A DNA stretch of 64,000 nucleotides from Dongia_B soli (lineage in GTDB: Bacteria > Pseudomonadota > Alphaproteobacteria > Dongiales > Dongiaceae). A model generated the notes under the pieces. That model did not search any database. It was not told the DNA's origin and was given only the letters and a program-made list of their open reading frames with translations. Both the position numbers and the translations under genes were made by a program. Below, piece by piece: positions 8,234 to 16,361 of this stretch. Location: NCBI RefSeq assembly GCF_034044715.1, contig NZ_JAXCLW010000006.1, positions 169,361-233,360 on the forward strand, written 5' to 3'. How positions within the stretch are numbered: the first letter of the stretch is position 1; each line of letters begins with the position of its first letter.

Positions 8234-8702
8234 TCTAGCAGGGCTTGATGATCGCCCCGCCGCCAATGTCATCCCGGCGATGAGCGAGACGGCTCTGGCC
8301 AAGGTGCGGGCGCTGGAAAGCCTGGCCGCAAGCCAGCCGCAGCAGGAAATCGACACCGCGCATCTCTTTCATGCCGGCCTCTATGCCCGCACCATCCGCA
8401 TCCCGGCCGGGGTGATGATCACCGGCGCGCTGATCAAGATCCCGACCGTGCTGATCGTCAGCGGCGATGTCGTCATCTATCTCGACGGCGAGGCGCGGGA
8501 GCTGCACGGCTATCACGTCTTCGCCGCCAGCGCCGGCCGCAAACAGGCCTTCGTCGCCCTGGCCGACACCGATTTGACCATGCTGTTCCCGACCGCAGCA
8601 AAGACCATCGAGGCGGCGGAGCGGGCATTCACCGATGAGACGGATCTCCTGGTCTCGCGGCGCGACACCAGTTTCAACACGGTCACCGTGACGGAGGACT
8701 AA
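8226..8702 (+). CDS. Cupin-like phage protein
   Basis: A 158-residue protein starting at the ATG that overlaps the preceding stop by eight bases. The central part (HLFHAGLYARTIRIPAGVMI, then VLIVSGDVVIYLDGEARELH and AGRKQAFVALADTDLTMLFP) has the alternating hydrophobic strands and Gly/Pro turns of a single-domain cupin barrel. Similar cupin-type proteins accompany the GNAT-like gene in many alphaproteobacterial podoviruses. Function unknown; a virion or tail accessory role is inferred from position. Metal ligands are not obvious. Confidence 0.6.
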   Translation: MRDLAGLDDRPAANVIPAMSETALAKVRALESLAASQPQQEIDTAHLFHAGLYARTIRIPAGVMITGALIKIPTVLIVSGDVVIYLDGEARELHGYHVFAASAGRKQAFVALADTDLTMLFPTAAKTIEAAERAFTDETDLLVSRRDTSFNTVTVTED

Positions 8703-8703
8703 G

Positions 8704-9285
8704 ATGACAGGTGCAACAACCGCGACCGCCGTCGCTTCGCTCGCCGCTGCCGCGATCTCGGCCGGCGTCTCCGTGGTTGGCTCGATCCAGCAAAGCCAGG
8801 CGCAATCGGCCCAGGCCAAGTACCAGGCCGCGGTCGCCCGCAACAACCAGATCATCGCCCAGCAAAATGCCGATGACGCCTTGAAGCGCGGCGATGTGGA
8901 GGAGCAGAAGCAGCGCCAGAAGGTCCAGCTCCTGCTGGGCCAGCAGCGCGCCGGCTTCGCTGCCCAGGGTGCCGACCTCACCAGCGGCTCGGTACTCGAT
9001 ATCCTCGGCGACACGGCGGCGACCGGCGAGCTGGACGCGCTCACCATCCGGAACAATGCGCAACGCGAGGCGCGCCAGTTTCTGCTGCAAGGCGTGAATT
9101 TCCAAGCCGATGCCCAGCTCTACCAGATGCAGGCGAAACAGGCGAAGACCGCCGGCTATTTCGATGCGACCAGTTCCTTCTTGGGCGGCGTGTCGCAGTT
9201 CGGGAAGAGCTACGCCGATTTCAGCACTTCTGGCGCTTTCAAATCCCAATCCCCGTCTAAGTCCACCACATCTTCTGTGCCGTAG
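8704..9285 (+). CDS. Internal virion protein B (gp14-like)
   Basis: A 193-residue protein. An N-terminal hydrophobic Ala-rich helix (TATAVASLAAAAISAGVSVV) is followed by a long Gln/Ala-rich helical region (QSQAQSAQAKYQAAVARNNQ) and the block LLLGQQRAGFAAQGADLTSG, all typical of T7 gp14-type ejection proteins that form the channel across the outer membrane during infection. It begins two bases after the preceding stop. The Ser/Thr-rich C-terminus is variable in the family. Confidence 0.8.
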   Translation: MTGATTATAVASLAAAAISAGVSVVGSIQQSQAQSAQAKYQAAVARNNQIIAQQNADDALKRGDVEEQKQRQKVQLLLGQQRAGFAAQGADLTSGSVLDILGDTAATGELDALTIRNNAQREARQFLLQGVNFQADAQLYQMQAKQAKTAGYFDATSSFLGGVSQFGKSYADFSTSGAFKSQSPSKSTTSSVP

Positions 9286-9368
9286 CCGCCGATGTAAGTC
9301 ACCGGCCCATCACATGCGACCGATCATTTTCGCGCCAGGCATAAGGCTTGGGCGCAGCGGAGAGATTC

Positions 9369-11645
9369 ATGCCTCGCGTCCCGGAATATAACCAGCGCCA
9401 GATCGCGCTTGCCCCCGCCAACACGCCCTACCAGACCATGAAGCCGACAGCCGAGGCTTTCGGCAGCGATGTCGGCCGGGCGATGACGGATCTCGGCAAA
9501 TCCCTCGGGTCCGTCGCGGACAGCCTTGGAGAGGCTGCAAAGTATTTGCGCCAGCAGGACCAGGCGAAGAACGAGACCGCCGCGGTTGATCTCTTCAACC
9601 AATTCACCGCGGCGCAGGGCAAAATCGCTGACAGTTACCAGACACTGCCCGGCAAGCTGGCGGTGGACGGCTACACGGCGACCGAGAAACAGCTCTCGGT
9701 CCTCAAGCGGGATTACTTGTCGCGCGCCGCCAATTCGGAGCAGGCCGAGCTCTTGAGCAAGGCCATGGAGGCGGGGAGCGCCACCGTCCTGGGGCAGATG
9801 CAGCGCTATCGCGACCAGCAGCAGGGTGTCTATGAGGACGATGTCAGCACGACGCGGATCGATCAATCGATCCAGGGCATCGGCAGGTTTTATAACGACA
9901 GCCGGGAATACGCCAAGGGCCTATATCTGGCGCAAGCCGAGAGCCTGGACCAGCTCAGGCGTCACCAGGCAGGGCCGGAGGAGATCAAGGCGGCACTGGC
10001 GCAGGTCGCCAGCAGGGCCATGCGGGCCCGGGTCGAGGGGGCGATGGCGCAGCGCGACAGCGGCGCGGCACGAAACCTGTTCAGCCTATATGAAGCCAAT
10101 CTGCTGCCGGATGACCGGGCGGCGACGAGCGCCCGGCTCGATCATCTGGAATTCAACAACCGGGTCGAGGATGAAACTGCCCGTATCCTGCAGGCTTCAC
10201 CGCTGCGCCTCGGCAGCGAGCAGCATGGCAAGACCGCGACCGAACCCAGCCCGCCGGATGCCGAGGCGCGCCTGGCCATGGCAGAGAAGATCGCCGACCC
10301 GCAACTGCGGTTGGCCGTATCGGATCGGATCGCTTCGCAGACCATACGGGACCAGCAAACCTATCTGACCCAGCAGCGGCACTTGAAGGGCCAGGCGAAG
10401 GACATCATCGACCGGGGCGGTTCCGTCACCGACATTCCCTATCAGATGCTCATTGGCATCGACGCGAAAGGGAAGGCTGCGTTGAGCGCCTATGCCAAGG
10501 CCGGCGGCAGGATCACAACCGATCCCGTTGTCTATTACGGGCTGAAGAACCTCGCGCTGGACGATCCGCAGGCTTTTCTCGATGTCGATCTCAACGATCA
10601 CCTCGGCGAGATCGAGGCGAAGGACCTCGCAACGCTCGACCAATTGCAGCAAAGCCTGCGCAGCGGCAACCACGACCCGCAGCTCGACCTGGAGCGGGTC
10701 TATAAAGACAATATCGACCGAACCCTCCGCGGGCTCGATCTTTCCGCAACCGACATTGCGAAACTCTATCACGAGGTCGATCGCGATCTGGCCGGCTACC
10801 AAGCCGCAACCGGCCGCAAGGCGACACCGGCAGAGCAACAAAAGATTGCCGACCAGGCCGTAATCGATATGAAGCTCGATCGGCGGAGCTTCGCTATGAC
10901 GCGATATGGCGGGGTCATCTCGACAACTGGCAGAACGGCGACCGCAAACGACAACTCGTTGATGATTCGGACTGCGGATCATGTACCTCCATCTCAATCT
11001 AGCCCACCATCTAAAGAGGGCCCTGCTACGACCGAGCCGGCGCAGCAGGCGGTACCAACTAATGTAGCGCCTCCGAAGGAAAAGGTTTCAAAATCAAAGA
11101 ACACCGCCCAGGCTGATGGACCGAAGGCAGATCAAGCCATTCGAGCATTAGAAAAATATAAAGCTGCGCAATGGCCAGTAGGGGAATATCGGACATTAAC
11201 TAAACGTGACGCAGCTTCCGGCCAGGGTGCTGGTGGCTTCGGGCGTGGCCGAAATGGTGGGGTAAAGGGGCATTGGGGAATTGATATCGAAGCTCCGGTG
11301 GGCTCTCCTGTCTATGCCGTGTCAGACGGCAAGGTTGTCCTCGTGGATTATAACAAGTCATTTGGGTATCAGATCGTTATTGAGCATGCTGGCGGCTTTT
11401 ACACGCAGTATGCGCATCTCGATTATCCGTTCATTGTCAAGGGCGGTCTACCGCATCGAAGGAACAAGGATCTCGTCAAAGTCGGCCAGGTCGTGAAAGC
11501 TGGGGATCAAATTGCAGAGATCGGGCGAAGTGGAAACGCTATCAAGGTGAAATATTCTCATCTGCATTTCGAAGTGCGTTATGGAAGTGCCACGCCTCAT
11601 CTCAACGGCGGTACGGTAGTTGACCCACTTTTGTTTTTAAATTAA
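9369..11645 (+). CDS. Large ejection-type virion protein with C-terminal M23 peptidase domain
   Basis: A 758-residue protein. Residues ~1-500 are helical, Gln/Ala-rich and typical of gp15/gp16-type internal virion proteins; the block around 303-500 (AKDIIDRGG, YAKAGGRITTDP, AATGRKATPAEQQ) recurs in the gene at 12990. Residues ~505-610 are a low-complexity linker. Residues ~625-758 form an M23/lysostaphin metallopeptidase domain with zinc ligands in GHWGID (about 633) and HLHFEV (about 730), able to cut peptidoglycan cross-links. Base composition becomes clearly more AT-rich after about 10.9 kb, at the junction of backbone and effector domain. The role could be wall digestion during DNA entry or a toxin-like effector. 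Confidence 0.85.
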   Translation: MPRVPEYNQRQIALAPANTPYQTMKPTAEAFGSDVGRAMTDLGKSLGSVADSLGEAAKYLRQQDQAKNETAAVDLFNQFTAAQGKIADSYQTLPGKLAVDGYTATEKQLSVLKRDYLSRAANSEQAELLSKAMEAGSATVLGQMQRYRDQQQGVYEDDVSTTRIDQSIQGIGRFYNDSREYAKGLYLAQAESLDQLRRHQAGPEEIKAALAQVASRAMRARVEGAMAQRDSGAARNLFSLYEANLLPDDRAATSARLDHLEFNNRVEDETARILQASPLRLGSEQHGKTATEPSPPDAEARLAMAEKIADPQLRLAVSDRIASQTIRDQQTYLTQQRHLKGQAKDIIDRGGSVTDIPYQMLIGIDAKGKAALSAYAKAGGRITTDPVVYYGLKNLALDDPQAFLDVDLNDHLGEIEAKDLATLDQLQQSLRSGNHDPQLDLERVYKDNIDRTLRGLDLSATDIAKLYHEVDRDLAGYQAATGRKATPAEQQKIADQAVIDMKLDRRSFAMTRYGGVISTTGRTATANDNSLMIRTADHVPPSQSSPPSKEGPATTEPAQQAVPTNVAPPKEKVSKSKNTAQADGPKADQAIRALEKYKAAQWPVGEYRTLTKRDAASGQGAGGFGRGRNGGVKGHWGIDIEAPVGSPVYAVSDGKVVLVDYNKSFGYQIVIEHAGGFYTQYAHLDYPFIVKGGLPHRRNKDLVKVGQVVKAGDQIAEIGRSGNAIKVKYSHLHFEVRYGSATPHLNGGTVVDPLLFLN

Positions 11646-11665
11646 ATTCTACTATCGGTAGAATT
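11620..11665 (+). promoter_or_regulatory. Predicted sigma-70 promoter with overlapping palindrome
   Basis: TTGACC (11620-11625) and TAAATT (11643-11648) are 17 bases apart. They lie in the last codons of the M23 gene and just upstream of the exported protein at 11677. A perfect 8-base inverted repeat, AATTCTAC/GTAGAATT (11645-11665), overlaps the -10 box and start region and could be an operator. A separate promoter for the small gene would allow its expression when the late virion operon is off. Confidence 0.5.
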
Positions 11666-11676
11666 CTGGGTTTGCT

Positions 11677-12222
11677 ATGAAAACTCTGCTATGTGCCCTT
11701 ATCGGGATCAGCTTATCGGTTCCTGCTTGGGCTGAGGGGTGTAAACCGTTCCATGATAGGGAGGATAGGTTTTCCTTTGGGAAAACGATGATTGGCGAAG
11801 CTCGCAAGCCAATTCCGCCTTCAGCGCCGCAGTCGGAGAATTGCCGCGGCAGCCAAAAGCTCTCCGATTTTTGCGTTTACGTCGACACCGACGGTGTCAC
11901 GTATTTTGTCGACGATAAAATAGTTGTTCGGAAGGAAATCCGGGATATTGCGGGCTATCGAGGCTCGTTGATCGCGGGTGTCGCCGATGGGGATGTCGTT
12001 GCTCAAGTGACTCACAAACTTGACGATTTGCCCTGGGATTTCCCCTCTTGGCACATCGAAACCGCTGAGGGAAATAACTCCGTTCTCGTTACGGATGTAT
12101 GTGTGCTCAGCGGCAATGGCACGCTGGTTAATTACGAATTGGAATTTGATTGGCAAGACAGGTTGATCGGTATTGCGTCGTCATCCCAGCTTTATTGGCA
12201 AGAGTATTGGGAGACACAATAA
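11677..12222 (+). CDS. Exported protein, candidate periplasmic immunity partner of the M23 domain
   Basis: A 181-residue protein with a clear Sec signal peptide (MKTLLCALIGISLSVPAWA, cleavage probably after AWA). The mature part has several cysteines, no recognised domain and an AT-richer composition than the virion genes. It lies immediately after the M23-ending gene, with a promoter-like sequence of its own. M23 enzymes act on periplasmic peptidoglycan, so a periplasmic partner would be in the right place to inhibit it. The immunity role is inference from layout only; family unknown. Confidence 0.6.
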   Translation: MKTLLCALIGISLSVPAWAEGCKPFHDREDRFSFGKTMIGEARKPIPPSAPQSENCRGSQKLSDFCVYVDTDGVTYFVDDKIVVRKEIRDIAGYRGSLIAGVADGDVVAQVTHKLDDLPWDFPSWHIETAEGNNSVLVTDVCVLSGNGTLVNYELEFDWQDRLIGIASSSQLYWQEYWETQ

Positions 12223-12243
12223 GTGGGTCAAATAAGGTGAGCC

Positions 12244-12674
12244 ATGGCAAAGGCGCTTAGAATTATCTGGGATGCATTGGCAATCGGGATGTTGGCCCAA
12301 CTGGCTGGGATTGGAATGGCTTGGCCTGCGCGGCGGTGCCGGCCTGGAGCATGTAGCAGCATCAACCATTCGCGACGTTGCCAAGCAGACAGGTAAGGAG
12401 GCCCTGAAAGAAGTCACCAAAGGACGGCGCTTACGTTAAGAAGGGAGGGCGCTATTGGTTTACTGATGCCAACGATAAAAATTTTCTCCAACTTCAAGTA
12501 AGAAGCTTACGTGGAGTGGATTCAATGAATGTCTATTTTATAAGCGTGCAAGCACTCTTTCACGCGTGCACTGATCGCACAGATCTCGTTTTACTTCGAA
12601 GTCAACAAGATGTGCCTGCGTTTGAAGAAATAGCAAAAAAATACGGATTGCACCTTCTTCCAAGCATCGAATAG
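12244..12674 (+). pseudogene. Decayed pretoxin-like fragment
   Basis: No single frame covers this stretch, but three consecutive frames read like one protein: MAKALRIIWDALAIGMLAQL, then GLRGGAGLEHVAASTIRDVA with TGKEALKEVTK, then KDGAYVKKGGRYWFTDANDK to a stop near 12674. The middle part resembles the Ala/Lys-rich linker ahead of C-terminal toxin domains. Two frameshifts are needed. It is interpreted as the remnant of another C-terminal cassette; this reading is tentative. Confidence 0.35.
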
Positions 12675-12900
12675 CGATTAGGTTTGTGGATTTCCGGCGC
12701 GCAAACCGGCAATGTGTCTCATGATCTGATAGATTGACGTGGCGATCGGCAACACCGGTTGCACACGCTTCCTTCCAGCTGGCCTTAACCAGATCATTTC
12801 CCTCCAACTTAAAGTCAAACGGATAGTCAGTTACTTTTCGATGTAGCTGGCTTTTTGTTATGAACAACGGTTGGAGCGAAGCGTTATTCTGCGGCATCAA
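12538..12900 (-). CDS. Doubtful hypothetical protein
   Basis: An open frame of 120 residues on the opposite strand to all neighbours (MMPQNNASLQPLFITKSQLH at its start). Its composition is not that of a simple antisense shadow, and the region is AT-rich with no good plus-strand gene for 12700-12900. No domain, signal peptide or clear ribosome site is recognised. It overlaps the decayed fragment at 12244-12674. It could be a real gene brought in with the cassette or chance. Confidence 0.2.
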   Translation of the reverse strand: MMPQNNASLQPLFITKSQLHRKVTDYPFDFKLEGNDLVKASWKEACATGVADRHVNLSDHETHCRFARRKSTNLIAIRCLEEGAIRIFLLFLQTQAHLVDFEVKRDLCDQCTRERVLARL

Positions 12901-12989
12901 GCCGACACCGCCGCTCAGGCCTTCACGGCGCCCAGCTCGCCCGCCTGGCCAAGGTAGCGGAGATTGAGGACCCGGATCTGCGCCAGCGG

Positions 12990-14168
12990 GTGGCGGCGAA
13001 TGTCGCCCTGGCGACCCAGCGGGAGAAGCAGACCTATCTCGCCAATCAGCGGCAATTAAAGACGCAGGCCAAGGACATCCTCGACCGGGGCGGCAGCATC
13101 ACCAGCATTCCCTATCAGACCTATATCGGCATCGATCCCAAGGGCCGAGAAGCCATCGATGGTTATGCCAAGGCTGGCGGCAGGATCACCACCGATCCCG
13201 CCACCTTCTATCGGCTGCGTGATGAGGCGCTGGATCATCCCCAAAGCTTCCTCGATACCGATCTCAACGACTACATCCATCTGGTCGATGGCAAGGACAT
13301 GTCCAAGCTCTCGGCTTTGCAGGCCACGCTCAAGGACAAGGGGCCGAACGATCCCGCGTTCAGCCTGCAGCGCAGCTACAAGGCCAATACCGATCGTGTA
13401 TTGCAACAGCTAGGCTTGACAGCAGATTCCAACAGCCAGCATGAAACGGCGTTAGCCGGGCGAACGGCCGAAAGTAAGAGTATGTCGGAGGGTACGGTGA
13501 TTAAATCCGCCGATGACGATGATCTGCAGATGAAGATTGTCGTGGCGTTTCGCCGCAATGTCGATATTGCTCTCAGCGCTCACGAAGCTGCTACCGGTCG
13601 TCAGGCGACACCCCCTGAACAGCAGCAGATCGTCAACCAAACGGCAGCCAATTTACGCCGCATCAAGGCGGAGCATGAGGAACAATCTAATAACACGTTT
13701 TATTCAAAAGCGAACTCATCCGACGACAGCGCGCAGCCGCTATTGATCCAAATAGCAAGCGGCCAACCTCAGACGGATGTTCCTGAGATTTCAGAAAAGA
13801 ATGACGTCCGAAATCTGAAAGCGGATTCGAATGAGCAGATATTGGCACTCAATATGTTCGAAAAGATGTTTGTCACCGATGACATTGAAAAGAAGATCAA
13901 GAAGGTTATCGGCAGTGCCACAATGGGAACCCTCAGCAAAGATCAGATCAATGATATCTACGATGAGGTCCTAGACAACATTGATAGGGAAGATGCGGAG
14001 CGCTTTGTCAAAATCAATCCAAACAGGATTCCAATGATTCTCAATAAACAACAAATGGATATCATTAGAAGGCAAATTGATGCTTTGCCGGACGATCTTC
14101 GAGACGCTGCTACTAAGGGTCTCGATAAAGCTCTCCAGAGCGGGCAAGTTAATTGCCCAGATTGCTAG
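12990..14168 (+). CDS. Truncated copy of the ejection-protein backbone with a different C-terminal domain
   Basis: The first usable start is GTG 12990, but homologous sequence begins earlier in the same frame (ARLAKVAEIEDPDLRQRV from 12939), so the N-terminus is lost. Residues ~1-225 parallel the gene at 9369 position by position: AKDILDRGGSI, YAKAGGRITTDPATFY, AATGRQATPPEQQ. The last ~150 residues are unrelated to M23, AT-rich and of unknown fold (MFVTDDIEKKIKKVIGSATM, then NIDREDAERFVKINPNRIP). It therefore looks like an orphan C-terminal cassette carried on a shared backbone. A membrane protein gene follows. Confidence 0.7.
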   Translation: MAANVALATQREKQTYLANQRQLKTQAKDILDRGGSITSIPYQTYIGIDPKGREAIDGYAKAGGRITTDPATFYRLRDEALDHPQSFLDTDLNDYIHLVDGKDMSKLSALQATLKDKGPNDPAFSLQRSYKANTDRVLQQLGLTADSNSQHETALAGRTAESKSMSEGTVIKSADDDDLQMKIVVAFRRNVDIALSAHEAATGRQATPPEQQQIVNQTAANLRRIKAEHEEQSNNTFYSKANSSDDSAQPLLIQIASGQPQTDVPEISEKNDVRNLKADSNEQILALNMFEKMFVTDDIEKKIKKVIGSATMGTLSKDQINDIYDEVLDNIDREDAERFVKINPNRIPMILNKQQMDIIRRQIDALPDDLRDAATKGLDKALQSGQVNCPDC

Positions 14169-14207
14169 GGAGTGTCCTGGATTCTCTCGCTTTTATTCCA
14201 TTTGTGA

Positions 14208-14236
14208 TTTACACGTATAAAGGGTTTATATATGAT
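14208..14236 (+). promoter_or_regulatory. Predicted sigma-70 promoter before small membrane protein
   Basis: TTTACA (14208-14213) and TATGAT (14231-14236) are separated by exactly 17 bases in an AT-rich gap. They stand about 50 bases upstream of the membrane protein gene at 14287. As at 11620, the small gene following an effector-like gene appears to have its own promoter. Confidence 0.5.
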
Positions 14237-14286
14237 GCTGAATGTTCTTAGAATTTGCTAAGCGTTTTTATCGATAGAGGCCTACG

Positions 14287-14658
14287 TTGAGCAGGCGAAT
14301 GATGACGATAATGCTCCCGGCGCTGTCGTTCTTATATCTGTGTCTCGATATCATCGATGACCACCTTAAAGCGCGTCAAATGACAGATGGCTGGGCTCTT
14401 GGAAAGATATCGAGCTATCTTGAGATTCCTTTTCCGAATTCGCTTGTTCCTTTGCTGTCACCTGCCTGGGGAGATTCGGAATTCGCGAAAGTGATCTTCT
14501 TACCAATTTTAATTATAGCGTCATGGGGTGTCGGCTGTACGGTGGATGAAGCTATTAGCCATCAAGGATTGGTTAAGAGTGTGATAGGCTACGCAGTAAT
14601 TTCCTTTTCTATGTATTTTTTGGCGCTGTACGTGTTTTTCCACTCTTTGAGTTTTTAA
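14287..14658 (+). CDS. Small inner-membrane protein, candidate immunity protein
   Basis: A 123-residue protein, starting at TTG 14287 (gagg six bases upstream) or at an ATG at 14299/14302. Three hydrophobic segments are visible: IMLPALSFLYLCL near the N-terminus, VIFLPILIIASWGVG in the middle and SFSMYFLALYVFFHSLSF at the end. No family recognised. The AT-rich composition matches the C-terminal domain of the preceding gene rather than the virion genes. By analogy with polymorphic toxin loci it may protect against the upstream domain; this is inference. Confidence 0.5.
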   Translation: MSRRMMTIMLPALSFLYLCLDIIDDHLKARQMTDGWALGKISSYLEIPFPNSLVPLLSPAWGDSEFAKVIFLPILIIASWGVGCTVDEAISHQGLVKSVIGYAVISFSMYFLALYVFFHSLSF

Positions 14659-14726
14659 ATCCGCAGAAATATTCCGACTGGTTAGTTTATCAGGGAGCTT
14701 TGAGCGCCTTTCAGCGCCAAAGGCCC

Positions 14727-14947
14727 GGCGGCCTATCGGCGCGGGCTGATGCATAACCAGGCGACGATCACCCGCAATACCTGGATACGCGCTCGGCCGA
14801 GCAGGCTTTCCAGAATTACAACACCCAGTGCTTCACGCGGTCATCCGGCAATTCGCCACTAAGGGCGACATCGCCGGCGCGCGGCGCGTGTTGGAGCGAC
14901 AGGCCGACAACCTCACGCCCGCTGCATGGGCGCAACTGGATCATTAA
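14727..14947 (+). pseudogene. Degraded third copy of the ejection-protein backbone
   Basis: Successive frames give AAYRRGLMHNQATITRNT-like sequence, then LDTRSAEQAFQNYNTQ, then LHAVIRQFATKGDIAGARRV with a stop after WAQLDH at 14947. This parallels the segment of the gene at 9369 that reads RVEGAMAQRDSGAARNLFSL and ends ARLDH. At least two frameshifts are needed. It is a remnant, and shows that the backbone has been duplicated more than once at this locus. Confidence 0.5.
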
Positions 14948-15069
14948 CCGACGGCTCCGCCGGCACTTATGCCTTCACACAGTCCAGCCAACCGAATCTA
15001 TCGACCGACTGTCGACGGTGATGGGGATCCAGGCGCTTTCCGAAGTTAAATGAAATTTCGAAAAATCGT

Positions 15070-15078
15070 TGCTATAAT
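15070..15078 (+). promoter_or_regulatory. Extended -10 promoter element
   Basis: TGCTATAAT matches an extended -10 element (TGnTATAAT) 40 bases upstream of the gene at 15118; no convincing -35 box accompanies it. The upstream region is AT-rich compared with the virion genes. Confidence 0.35.
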
Positions 15079-15117
15079 ATCAACATTTCCAGATCAAAAG
15101 TCATAAGAGGTGAACCC

Positions 15118-16146
15118 ATGGAGCCGCAGATATCGCCAAGCAAGAGCGACACCCGCGCTGTTCCGTCCGCAAATCCCGGGCTTCCTGTTAATAACGATGC
15201 GAACATTTCGGGAGTGATACCTACCGAAGGGGCTGGAGCCACTCGCGACCAAACAGAAATTACGCGAGCAACCGAAGCTAAGCAGTTGGGCGATCGTTTC
15301 GGCCTCAACTATGACCTCGTGCTCCGCAATCTTGACCAGCTGAGGCAAGCAGCCGCGTTGGAGGACGTCACGTTTGGAGAATTCCGTTTGCCATTTGGTA
15401 TCGGTGAGAGCAACGAAAAGGAAGAGGGCAATCCGGTAGCGACGTCACGATCTTTGTCAAATGTTAATGCACAAGCCGCCGGCGCATCACCACAACCCGA
15501 TTTAGGCGCCCAAGAAAAAAGATCTAATGCAAATCATAAGATCAAACTGGATAACGAGACGACAATGCCTGTGGACGATAGCGATGCTGTCCGCAAAGCA
15601 TTTATCCTCAAGGGTGGGGGCGGGCACTTCGTGGTTAAGGAAAACCCGAACGCAAGCTCGGAGACGCCATGGTATGCACTGGCGAGCTATTCTGACGTCA
15701 AAAAATATCAATCTCAAATCGACTATGCGGCGGACAAGGTCGGCGTCGATCCCCGTTTAATAAGGGCGATCATGTATGTTGAAACGACCCACGGATATTA
15801 CGATAGGTTCAACCCCCGACCCCAAACCAACAAATCGATCTTGCCTATGAACGTCAACGTGAAATATTGGGACGATCATTTCGGCACGCGAGAGCAATTA
15901 AATGATCCACTGCAGAATGTTCTCGCAGGAGCCAAAATGATTAAGGCCATTGTAAATAACGTCCCGAAAGACACATCCATAGCTGCCATTGCAACTCTCT
16001 ATAACAGCCACGTTGCGCGGACCGTATCTAGTTATGGCGCGCAAGTGGCGAAAGCATATGAAACACAGCCATGGCAGCAGGATCTAATTAGGGATAGAAC
16101 CAGTTACCAGTTCCGGCGAGGAGGTATTCCACCGCGCCAGAACTAG
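15118..16146 (+). CDS. Lytic transglycosylase-like protein with phage ejection-protein motif
   Basis: A 342-residue protein. Residues ~40-85 (EAKQLGDRFGLNYDLVLRNL) match a short helical motif seen at the start of large phage ejection proteins and polyvalent proteins. Residues ~85-195 are a variable linker. Residues ~200-320 look like an SLT/lysozyme-like domain: VDPRLIRAIMYVETTHGYYD with the presumed catalytic Glu about 221, NVLAGAKMIKAI, and LYNSH in place of the usual AYNAG. It would cut glycan strands of peptidoglycan. It follows a decayed backbone copy, so it may be a third effector cassette or a shortened gp16-type protein. A membrane protein follows. Confidence 0.62.
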   Translation: MEPQISPSKSDTRAVPSANPGLPVNNDANISGVIPTEGAGATRDQTEITRATEAKQLGDRFGLNYDLVLRNLDQLRQAAALEDVTFGEFRLPFGIGESNEKEEGNPVATSRSLSNVNAQAAGASPQPDLGAQEKRSNANHKIKLDNETTMPVDDSDAVRKAFILKGGGGHFVVKENPNASSETPWYALASYSDVKKYQSQIDYAADKVGVDPRLIRAIMYVETTHGYYDRFNPRPQTNKSILPMNVNVKYWDDHFGTREQLNDPLQNVLAGAKMIKAIVNNVPKDTSIAAIATLYNSHVARTVSSYGAQVAKAYETQPWQQDLIRDRTSYQFRRGGIPPRQN

Positions 16147-16361
16147 ATTCGTTTATCAGTGCCGATATCGCTCGCATTGGCTAAACCGACAAAAACTCGC
16201 GTTAGACAATGAAAGACGGCAGGCCGTCGCTGCCTGAAAGCGCAATGTTGCGACAACTCGGCCTTCATTGTGCCACTTTTGCGGGTTATTTCTGGGTGAA
16301 TGGCTAAAGCACCGATATCGCACATGCGTTAAGATAGACCGTAGCTAAGGTGTGTTCGAAC

